A DNA stretch of 7,321 nucleotides from an uncultured Kangiella sp. (GTDB lineage: Bacteria > Pseudomonadota > Gammaproteobacteria > Enterobacterales > DSM-103792), in NCBI GenBank assembly GCA_946481205.1, contig CAMLNB010000178.1:1-7321 (forward strand), given 5' to 3'. The notes below the pieces were generated by a model. The model was not told where the DNA came from, made no database searches, and saw only the letters and a list, made by a program, of their open reading frames with translations. Numbering within the stretch: position 1 is the first letter of the stretch; each line of letters begins with the position of its first letter. The position numbers and the translations under genes are program-made. Below, in pieces: positions 1 through 4,467 of the stretch.

Positions 1-499
1 CCGGTTTCAGTGCCGCCGCGAGCAGGCCAAAGTCCGGGGCATCCGGCACGTCGAGCGCGGGGGCTGCGGCGTTGCTCGGCTGGCTGGCTGGTGTCGCGGC
101 AGCGGGTTTGGCGGCCGGTTTGACGACCGGGGCGCTGGCCGATTCCGGGCTGAAAAAGCCGTCGAAATCCAGCTCCAGTTTGCTGTCTTTGCCGGCTGTT
201 GCCGGCGCGGTGGAGGCGCTTGGCGGTGTTGCATTGGCGGCGGCGGTGCTGGCCGCCGGCTTTGCGGCCGGGGCCGGGTTCGGGGCCGCGACAGCAGCCG
301 TTGCCGCGCTTGCTGCAGGCGTTTTCGCGGCAACCGCCGGGCTGGCACTGTCGACGCCTTTGGGCCGGACCAAATGCTGTTTGGCCGGAAATACCCGCAA
401 GCAGGCGCCACAACGAACACGTCCGCCCGCGGCTTCGATTTGGGCCGGCGTCAGCCGGAACACGGTTTGGCAATGCGGACAGCGGGTGTACAGGTCCAT
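1..499 (-). CDS. DUF3426 / MJ0042-type zinc-ribbon protein, N-terminal part (cut by the left window edge)
   Basis: The frame opens with an ATG at 499-497 and stays open to the left edge, giving 166 residues without a stop; the C-terminal part lies outside. Residues 6-38 form an MJ0042-type zinc ribbon: RCPHC near the N-terminus, then RCGACLRVF, so C7, C10, C30 and C33 can bind one zinc. A long low-complexity linker rich in Ala, Pro and Thr follows (about residues 52-102), then an acidic-aromatic patch (LELDFDGFF, 108-116), then a second Ala/Pro-rich stretch. In DUF3426 proteins a membrane segment and the DUF3426 domain come next, so the visible part would be the cytoplasmic zinc-binding end; that is family knowledge, not seen here. 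The start lies 6 bp after the prmA stop, without a strong ribosome binding site, so translation is probably coupled to prmA. Molecular function is unknown. The zinc ribbon is clear; the DUF3426 name also rests on gene order. Confidence 0.85.
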   Translation of the reverse strand, partial: MDLYTRCPHCQTVFRLTPAQIEAAGGRVRCGACLRVFPAKQHLVRPKGVDSASPAVAAKTPAASAATAAVAAPNPAPAAKPAASTAAANATPPSASTAPATAGKDSKLELDFDGFFSPESASAPVVKPAAKPAAATPASQPSNAAAPALDVPDAPDFGLLAAALKP

Positions 500-505
500 T
501 GACAC

Positions 506-1399
506 TCAAGCAGCTTGGGAATTGCGCACGCCGGCCAGTCGGATCCAGTCGTCGTGCTGTGTGATGACAAGGTTATCAAACCAAGGCCGGTAACGCTGCT
601 GTAACTCTGCACCTTGCTCGGCGAGCAGACCGGACAGCACCAAATGGCCGCCGGCCGGCAGCCATTGCGCAAACGATGGCGCCAGCTGACGCAGCGGTTC
701 GGCCAGGATATTGGCGACGATCACATCGCAGTGAAAGTCATTGTTGAGCGGCGGCAGCGCGACCGTCAGCGTGGCCGGATCGATCTGATTGCGGGCAGCG
801 TTTTCGCGGGTCGCGAGCAGCGCCTGCGGATCATTGTCGATGGCAGTCAGCTTGGCGGCGCCGAGTTTGCCGGCGGCGATCGCCAGAATGCCGGAACCGC
901 AGCCGTAATCGAGCACGTGCTTGCCGTCGAGTTCGGCGCCATCAAGCCATTGCAGGCAGAGCCGGGTGGTCGGGTGGCTGCCCGTGCCGAACGCCAGACC
1001 CGGGTCGAGCAGCAGCGGGACGGTGGCCTCGGCCGGCACCGGGTGCCAGCTCGGGCAGACCCAGAGCCGCTTGCCAAAGGCTTCCGGCTTGAACCGGTCC
1101 ATCCAGGCGCGGACCCAATCCTGATCGGCGACCGGCTGGAACCGGGCATGACCGCCGACGGGCCAGATGTCACTGCTCTGCAGCGCGGCCAGCAGCGCTT
1201 CGGTATCGGTGTCACCATCGAACAGCGCAGTCAGCACGATCTGCTGCCAGAGCGGGGTTTCACCCGGACCGGGCTCCAGAATCGGGTGATCTTCGGCATC
1301 TTCATAGGTGACCGCGAGCGCGCCGTGCTCAAGCAGCAGCTCGTCCAGCGCGTCGGCGACGGCTTGCTCAATCTGCAGTTTCAGTTCGACAAATGCCAT
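506..1399 (-). CDS. prmA: Ribosomal protein L11 methyltransferase PrmA
   Basis: PrmA is a cytoplasmic SAM-dependent enzyme that trimethylates amino groups of ribosomal protein L11. The product has 297 residues, close to the usual 290-300. Residues 1-60 fit the N-terminal L11-recognition domain. The methyltransferase domain shows LLDPGLAFGTGSHPTTRLC (130-148, the PrmA signature with FGTGxHxTT), the SAM-binding loop VLDYGCGSG (162-170), the acidic motif AIDND (186-190) and the catalytic-site motif VANILAEPL (228-236). The frame runs further upstream, to 1459, but the ATG at 1399 is chosen: it has a GGAGA ribosome site 4 nt ahead, gives the family's usual N-terminus (MAFVELKLQIEQ), and the upstream extension reads through repeats. 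The DUF3426 gene follows 6 bp later. Upstream, about 420 bp of non-coding DNA separates it from amrS on the same strand, so it probably has its own promoter. Confidence 0.97.
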   Translation of the reverse strand: MAFVELKLQIEQAVADALDELLLEHGALAVTYEDAEDHPILEPGPGETPLWQQIVLTALFDGDTDTEALLAALQSSDIWPVGGHARFQPVADQDWVRAWMDRFKPEAFGKRLWVCPSWHPVPAEATVPLLLDPGLAFGTGSHPTTRLCLQWLDGAELDGKHVLDYGCGSGILAIAAGKLGAAKLTAIDNDPQALLATRENAARNQIDPATLTVALPPLNNDFHCDVIVANILAEPLRQLAPSFAQWLPAGGHLVLSGLLAEQGAELQQRYRPWFDNLVITQHDDWIRLAGVRNSQAA

Positions 1400-1403
1400 G
1401 GTT

Positions 1404-1408
1404 TCTCC
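1404..1408 (-). promoter_or_regulatory. Ribosome binding site of prmA
   Basis: The minus strand reads GGAGA followed by AACC and the ATG at 1399. It is the only good Shine-Dalgarno match in the region, and it fixes the prmA start at 1399 rather than at the longer frame opening at 1459. Confidence 0.75.
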
Positions 1409-1431
1409 GGCAAGGGGCGGTGCTGCGGGTT

Positions 1432-1521
1432 CACAAAGGGGCGCTACAGGCTCACACAAAGGGGCGCTACGCTACGCGTCGGCAGTCGATTGCGCAATCG
1501 TGACCCTGTACACAAAGCTAC
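1432..1521. repeat. 16-bp direct repeat, two perfect copies plus a degenerate third, upstream of prmA
   Basis: CACAAAGGGGCGCTAC occurs exactly at 1432-1447 and again at 1455-1470, 23 bp start to start. A shortened copy, CACAAAGCTAC, lies at 1511-1521; it matches the 16-mer with five central bases missing. A fragment, CAAGGGGCG, also occurs at 1411-1419. On the prmA strand the units read GTAGCGCCCCTTTGTG. They lie 33-122 bp upstream of the prmA start, where an operator or leader element could sit, but they could equally be debris of local duplication. There are too few copies, and no regular spacers, for a CRISPR array. Confidence 0.8.
1487..1500. repeat. Perfect 14-bp palindrome (possible operator)
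   Basis: CGATTGCGCAATCG is self-complementary over all 14 bases with no spacer, as expected for a dimeric regulator site. It lies 88 bp upstream of the prmA start and just before a weak plus-strand promoter-like pair (GTGACC at 1500-1505, 18 bp, TAAGAT at 1524-1529; each hexamer matches 4 of 6 consensus bases). The palindrome is certain; its role is not known. Confidence 0.6.
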
Positions 1522-1577
1522 ATTAAGATACGCAAATGCGATTGAACCGAGGGGCTCAGATCGCTGTAATGAGCCCC

Positions 1578-1654
1578 GACAGCCAGTCTCACTCTTGCAT
1601 GGTGTCGGCCAGCGGAGGGTCGCGCTCGGGAAAGCATTATTGAGACTGGCTGTC
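1578..1654. repeat. Perfect 14-bp inverted repeat with 49-nt spacer
   Basis: GACAGCCAGTCTCA at 1578-1591 is exactly the reverse complement of TGAGACTGGCTGTC at 1641-1654. The left arm directly abuts the right arm of the 8-bp hairpin GGGGCTCA/TGAGCCCC (1551-1577), so the two helices could stack. The arms are too close together to be the ends of an autonomous insertion sequence. Confidence 0.8.
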
Positions 1655-1736
1655 CTCGACTTCTTTGAGGTCGAGCTGTGTGCAGCTCTCCACTCGCTCG
1701 CAAGGCGGGTGTTCAAAATACCTCGCAGTCTGCAGG

Positions 1737-1771
1737 GGGCAAATCGCTAGCGTGATTTGCCCTTTTTCTTT
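1737..1771 (+). terminator. Intrinsic terminator on the plus strand with no annotated gene upstream
   Basis: The arms GGGCAAATCGC (1737-1747) and GTGATTTGCCC (1752-1762) form an 11-bp stem with one G-U pair and the loop TAGC, followed at once by TTTTTCTTT (1763-1771). On the minus strand the same hairpin is followed by CCTGCAG and has no U-run, so it does not look like the end of amrS. The nearest annotated gene upstream on the plus strand is outside the window, which implies an unannotated plus-strand transcript or a guard against antisense transcription into amrS. Confidence 0.75.
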
Positions 1772-1818
1772 GCCGGCGATTTTTTCCGGCGAAGAATCGC
1801 CGTCGCGGCTGTCGCCAC

Positions 1819-2895
1819 TCAAGCGATCTGCACCGGTACCCGTTTGCGGCCCCAGCTTTGCGCCGGGCCTTCAAAACGCCCCGGCAGTTGTTGGCCACAG
1901 TGTCGGCATTGGCCGCTGTCAGTCAGCGCGTAGCGGCCCAGCTCGTACCAATCGCGTTCAATCAACAACTGCCGACAGTGTGGGCACCAGGTGCTGCTGC
2001 CGGCGCGATCATGGACATTGCCGGTATAGACAAACTGCAGGCCGTGCGCGAGTGCTATGTCGCGGGCGCGGGTCAGCGTTGCGGGTGGCGTCGGCGGGGT
2101 GTCGAGCATTTTATAGTCGGGATGAAACGCGGTGAAATGCAGCGGCACATCCGGACCGAGGTTGTCGGCCAACCAGCGGCACTCGGCTTCCAGTTCGGTG
2201 TTGCTGTCGTTTTCATCGGGGATCAGCAAAGTAGTAATTTCGAACCAGACCGCCGTCTCATGCTTCAAATACAACAGCGTGTCGAGTACCGCGGCCAACT
2301 CGGCACCGCAAATCTTCTTGTAGAACGTTTCGCTGAAGGCTTTCAGATCGACATTGGCGGCATCCATGTGCGCGTAAAACTCCTGCCGTGGCGCCGGGCT
2401 GATGTAGCCAGCGGTGACCGCAACCGGATGAATGCCGAGTGCACGCGCAGCATCGGCGCAATCGATCGCATACTCGAAAAAAATCACCGGGTCGTTGTAG
2501 GTGAACGCCACACTGCGACAGCCGAGCCGCTTGGCAGTCAGCGCCAGTTGCTCCGGGCTGGCTGCTGATGACAGTTTTTCGGTTTCGCGCGCTTTGGAAA
2601 TATCCCAGTTCTGGCAAAACTTGCAGGCCAGATTGCAACCGGCGGTGCCGAAACTGAGCACGCTCGATCCGGGCAGAAAATGATTCAGCGGTTTTTTTTC
2701 AATCGGATCGATGCAGAAGCCACTCGACAAGCCATAGCTGTACAGCCAGAGCTGATCGGCTTCGCGACCACGGACAAAACACAGTCCGCGCTGACCCTCG
2801 TGTAATTTGCAGGCACGCGGGCAGATATCGCATTGCAGGCGGCCATCGGCCAGTGTCTGCCAATGCCGCCCGGGCACCGTGTGGCGATCACTCAT
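1819..2895 (-). CDS. amrS: AmmeMemoRadiSam system radical SAM enzyme AmrS
   Basis: A radical SAM enzyme of 358 residues, related to pyruvate formate-lyase activating enzyme and found with MEMO1-like and AMMECR1-like proteins; its substrate is not established as far as I know. The [4Fe-4S]/SAM motif GCNLACKFCQNW gives C87, C91 and C94 (CxxxCxxC). An N-terminal cysteine group lies ahead of it (CDICPRAC, C22, C25, C29, then C39). Later family features are FTYNDPVIFFEY (131-142), NVDLKAF (181-187), HFTAFHPDYKM (253-263) and TGNVHD (291-296). A C-terminal pair of knuckles, CPHC (304-307) and CRHC (330-333), could bind zinc or a further cluster. The ATG at 2895 has GAGG 8 nt upstream. The gene is divergent from amrB-amrA, 132 bp apart, and completes the three-gene set. 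Its start codon lies in the first unit of a 14-bp tandem repeat, and the ATG overlaps the stop of a possible short upstream frame (ATGA). Confidence 0.95.
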   Translation of the reverse strand: MSDRHTVPGRHWQTLADGRLQCDICPRACKLHEGQRGLCFVRGREADQLWLYSYGLSSGFCIDPIEKKPLNHFLPGSSVLSFGTAGCNLACKFCQNWDISKARETEKLSSAASPEQLALTAKRLGCRSVAFTYNDPVIFFEYAIDCADAARALGIHPVAVTAGYISPAPRQEFYAHMDAANVDLKAFSETFYKKICGAELAAVLDTLLYLKHETAVWFEITTLLIPDENDSNTELEAECRWLADNLGPDVPLHFTAFHPDYKMLDTPPTPPATLTRARDIALAHGLQFVYTGNVHDRAGSSTWCPHCRQLLIERDWYELGRYALTDSGQCRHCGQQLPGRFEGPAQSWGRKRVPVQIA

Positions 2896-2951
2896 TGCGC
2901 TTGCCTCATCGAGCTGATTCCATCGTACTCGCCTCGTCGCACTCGCCCCAT
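2892..2951 (-). other. Possible short leader frames upstream of amrS (ATGA-coupled)
   Basis: On the minus strand an ATG at 2951 opens a 19-codon frame (MGRVRRGEYDGISSMRQAQ) whose TGA (2894-2892) overlaps the amrS start as ATGA; an internal in-frame ATG at 2909 gives the five-codon end MRQAQ. A separate five-codon frame from the ATG at 2923 (MESAR) ends in a TGA that overlaps the ATG at 2909, again as ATGA. Such overlaps suit translational coupling, but the frames may simply follow from the 14-bp repeats, and none has a strong ribosome site. Confidence 0.25.
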
Positions 2952-2961
2952 CGCATTCAGG
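2892..2961. repeat. Five 14-bp tandem units spanning the amrS start and upstream region
   Basis: Units begin at 2892, 2906, 2920, 2934 and 2948, exactly 14 bp apart, with plus-strand consensus YCATCGCACTCGCC. Matches to it are 11, 8, 13, 13 and 10 of 14. A sixth, mostly decayed unit may start at 2962 (CCATCA). On the amrS strand the unit reads GGCGAGTGCGATGR, so most units carry an ATG; the ATG of the first unit is the amrS start codon. Function is unknown; the array could bind a regulator or shape the amrS leader. Confidence 0.7.
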
Positions 2962-2969
2962 CCATCACT

Positions 2970-2978
2970 TCTATACTT
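2970..2978. promoter_or_regulatory. Probable promoter core for amrB-amrA, possibly shared with amrS
   Basis: TATACT at 2972-2977 matches five of six -10 bases and would start transcription near 2984, giving amrB a leader of about 45 nt. No good -35 hexamer stands at the normal distance; the 14-bp tandem array occupies that position. The same bases read TATAG on the minus strand, so amrS might start from the same AT-rich spot. This is weak evidence from sequence alone. Confidence 0.3.
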
Positions 2979-3015
2979 GCTTGCAGTGTAGATCCCCGCT
3001 TCAAGCGCTCATGCC

Positions 3016-3021
3016 GGGAGG
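3016..3021 (+). promoter_or_regulatory. Strong ribosome binding site of amrB
   Basis: GGGAGG lies 6 nt before the ATG at 3028. It is the strongest Shine-Dalgarno match among the complete genes here and fixes the amrB start. Confidence 0.8.
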
Positions 3022-3027
3022 CGAGTC

Positions 3028-3840
3028 ATGAACGTTCGTCCCGCGGCCGTTGCCGGCAGTTTTTACCCGGCGGACCCCATCGCGCTGCGTCAGCAGCTGC
3101 AGAGCTTGCTGGCTACGCGAGCACGCCAGCATGGTGAGCGGGTGAAACCACGGGCGCTGATCGTGCCGCACGCCGGTTATCGCTACTCTGGCGCGACCGC
3201 GGCTGCCGCGTATGCCTGTTTGCATGCCGATGATTACCGCCGGGTGTTGCTGCTGGGGCCGGCGCATCGGGTGCTGCTGCGGGGCATGGTGTTTCCGTCC
3301 GCCGAGGCGTTTACCACACCGCTTGGCAACGTGCCGGTCGCCGCTTATGCCCGCGCGCTGTTACAACCCTTTTCCTATGTACAGATTGATGATGAAGCGC
3401 ACGCCGGCGAACATGCGCTGGAAGTGCAGCTGCCGTTCCTGCAAGCCTGTCTGGGCCAGTTTGAATTGTTGCCGCTGGTGGTCGGTGACTGCCCGCCGGC
3501 ACAGGTTGCCGCGGTAATTGAAACCTTGTGGGATGCCGATACCTTGCTGCTGATCAGCACCGATCTCAGTCACTTTCATGCCGATGCCGACGCGCGTGAA
3601 CGCGACAGCAAAACCATTGACCAGATCCTGGCGTTGGCACCAACGCTGACGCCAGAGCAAGCCTGTGGCGCCATGCCCTTGAATGGTTTGTTGTACTCGC
3701 TTCGGCAGTCACCTTCGCCGACATCGGCAAATCAACCCCGACAAGCGGCGTCCTTGCAATTGCTGGCCGCAGATAATTCTGGCGATCACGGTGGCCCGCG
3801 GCAGCGCGTGGTGGGATATGCGAGCTTCCGACTCGATTGA
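3028..3840 (+). CDS. amrB: AmmeMemoRadiSam system protein B (MEMO1 family)
   Basis: A 270-residue member of the MEMO1 family, which has the fold of LigB-type extradiol dioxygenases; human MEMO1 is its best-known relative. Family landmarks appear in order: RPAAVAGSFYP (4-14), IVPHAGYRYSG (45-55), LLGPAHR (75-81), EHALEVQLPFLQ (128-139), LISTDLSHFH (175-184), ACGAMPLNG (212-220) and VVGYASF (261-267). H48, H80 and C213 fall where human MEMO1 has its metal-binding His, His and Cys (H49, H81, C244), so metal binding is probably kept. The reaction is unknown. The protein has no signal peptide or membrane segment and should be cytoplasmic. The start is set by a GGGAGG site. The last 23 bases overlap amrA, which indicates one transcript and coupled translation. 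The partner amrS is divergent just upstream. Confidence 0.95.
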   Translation: MNVRPAAVAGSFYPADPIALRQQLQSLLATRARQHGERVKPRALIVPHAGYRYSGATAAAAYACLHADDYRRVLLLGPAHRVLLRGMVFPSAEAFTTPLGNVPVAAYARALLQPFSYVQIDDEAHAGEHALEVQLPFLQACLGQFELLPLVVGDCPPAQVAAVIETLWDADTLLLISTDLSHFHADADARERDSKTIDQILALAPTLTPEQACGAMPLNGLLYSLRQSPSPTSANQPRQAASLQLLAADNSGDHGGPRQRVVGYASFRLD

Positions 3841-4417
3841 ACTTGGCTGTGATCAGCAAGCCCGGCTGCTCGCGCTGGCCCGGGCCAGTATTGGTTATGG
3901 TTGCGAGCACGGGGCGTTGCAAGCCTTGCCGTCATCTGAAGAGAGCTGGCTGGTGCGACCGCAAGCTTGCTTTGTGACGCTGATGCAGCAGCAACAACTG
4001 CGTGGCTGCATCGGCAGTTTACAGCCGCGCCGGGCGTTGCAGGACGATGTCAACGAGAACGCGTACGCCGCCGCGTTTCGTGATCCACGTTTTCCACCGC
4101 TGCAGCGGCAAGAGTTGGCGACCATCCGGATTGAGTTGGCGCTGCTGTCAGCAATTGTCGCGCTGGTGCCGGTGTCGAGCGAGGCGGCACTGTTGCAGCA
4201 GTTGCGGCCTGAACGCGATGGGGTGGTGATTGAGCAGGATGGTCGGCGTGCGACTTTCCTGCCAAAAGTCTGGCAGCAATTCGCTGGCGATGGCGCTGCG
4301 TTCTTGCGCCAGCTGCGGCAGAAAGCCGGTTTGCCGGCCGCGTTTGATCCAGCAGCGCAGTACAGTGTTTACCAGGTGCAAGCGTTTGCCGAATTGGAAC
4401 CGGTGCAGAGGTTCTGA
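3818..4417 (+). CDS. amrA: AmmeMemoRadiSam system protein A (AMMECR1 domain)
   Basis: A 199-residue protein made of a single AMMECR1 domain, the domain of the human AMMECR1 gene product. The family hallmark LRGCIGS is at 61-67, preceded by ACFVTL (50-55). ENAYAAAFRDPRFPPL (80-95), the strand IRIELALLS (103-111), DGVVIEQDGRRATFLPKVW (134-152) and FLRQLRQKAGLP (162-173) follow, all in family order. C64 in the RGCIG loop is the obvious candidate functional residue. The enzymatic role is unknown. The frame extends upstream to an ATG at 3683, but that would overlap amrB by about 160 bp with sequence unlike the family. The ATG at 3818 gives a normal length and a 23-bp overlap with amrB; its ribosome site is poor (GGTGGGA immediately before it), so it probably relies on coupling to amrB. 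A strong hairpin begins with the base after the stop. Confidence 0.93.
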   Translation: MRASDSIELGCDQQARLLALARASIGYGCEHGALQALPSSEESWLVRPQACFVTLMQQQQLRGCIGSLQPRRALQDDVNENAYAAAFRDPRFPPLQRQELATIRIELALLSAIVALVPVSSEAALLQQLRPERDGVVIEQDGRRATFLPKVWQQFAGDGAAFLRQLRQKAGLPAAFDPAAQYSVYQVQAFAELEPVQRF

Positions 4418-4451
4418 AACAACAAAGGCGCGATGACGCGCCTTTGTTGTT
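4418..4451. terminator. Bidirectional hairpin terminator between amrA and hppD
   Basis: The arms AACAACAAAGGCGCG (4418-4432) and CGCGCCTTTGTTGTT (4437-4451) pair perfectly over 15 bp with the loop ATGA. The T-rich outer part of each 3' arm (TTTGTTGTT on either strand) stands in for a U-run. It fills almost the whole gap between the convergent stops at 4417 and 4468, so it can end transcription from both sides. Confidence 0.85.
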
Positions 4452-4467
4452 GACTGCCGCCGGATGC

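Larger units (their letters stand above)
1551..1771 (+). ncRNA. Candidate structured RNA (or hairpin-rich intergenic element) ending in an intrinsic terminator
   Basis: No convincing gene covers this stretch. On the plus strand it contains successive helices: an 8-bp stem (1551-1558 with 1570-1577), an abutting perfect 14-bp stem closing a 49-nt loop (1578-1591 with 1641-1654), a 6-bp stem CTCGAC/GTCGAG (1655-1660 with 1670-1675), a 6-bp stem GAGCTG/CAGCTC with a four-base loop (1673-1688, sharing three bases with the previous one, so these two exclude each other), a 7-bp stem with one wobble pair (1691-1697 with 1705-1711), and then the terminator at 1737-1771. Only the plus strand has a U-run after the last hairpin, so the unit reads like a small RNA of about 220-240 nt, starting near 1535-1551. 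I match it to no known RNA family; it is not recognisable as 6S, RNase P RNA, tmRNA or SRP RNA. Alternatives are a repeated intergenic element or a decayed mobile sequence. Confidence 0.35.

Noticed and set aside
72..593. An alanine-rich plus-strand frame with an apparently hydrophobic N-terminus
   Set aside because: It is antisense to the Ala/Pro linker of the zinc-ribbon gene. The hydrophobic look comes from the complement of Ala/Pro codons, and the zinc-ribbon cysteines on the other strand decide the case.
1432..1521. Possible CRISPR array from the 16-bp repeats
   Set aside because: There are only two exact copies and the repeats are short. The spacing is 7 bp then unequal, and no cas gene is nearby.
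1578..1654. Terminal inverted repeats of a small mobile element
   Set aside because: A 49-bp interior is too short for an insertion sequence, and no flanking target duplication is visible at 1571-1577 and 1655-1661. RNA stem formation is the simpler reading.
614..1750. A 378-codon plus-strand frame antisense to prmA
   Set aside because: It is the mirror of a clear PrmA gene and runs on into the repeat-rich spacer. Its arginine- and glutamine-rich translation has no recognisable domain; long antisense frames are common in GC-rich DNA.
1787..1802. Hairpin CGGCGA/TCGCCG as a terminator of amrS
   Set aside because: The stem is real (6 bp, four-base loop), but on the amrS strand it is followed by an A-run, not a U-run, so it does not have the form of an intrinsic terminator for that gene.
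1444..1822. Small minus-strand frames between amrS and prmA (90 and 61 codons)
   Set aside because: Their codons cross the terminator hairpin, the inverted repeat and the direct repeats. They lack ribosome sites and their sequences resemble no protein family known to me. RNA structure explains the segment better.
1858..2568. A 236-codon plus-strand frame antisense to amrS
   Set aside because: The opposite strand encodes a complete radical SAM protein with all expected motifs; this frame has no ribosome site and no recognisable family motif.
3683..3817. Longer amrA start at 3683 or at the GTG at 3791
   Set aside because: The extension has no ribosome site, would deepen the overlap with amrB and lengthens the protein beyond the AMMECR1 domain with unrelated sequence.
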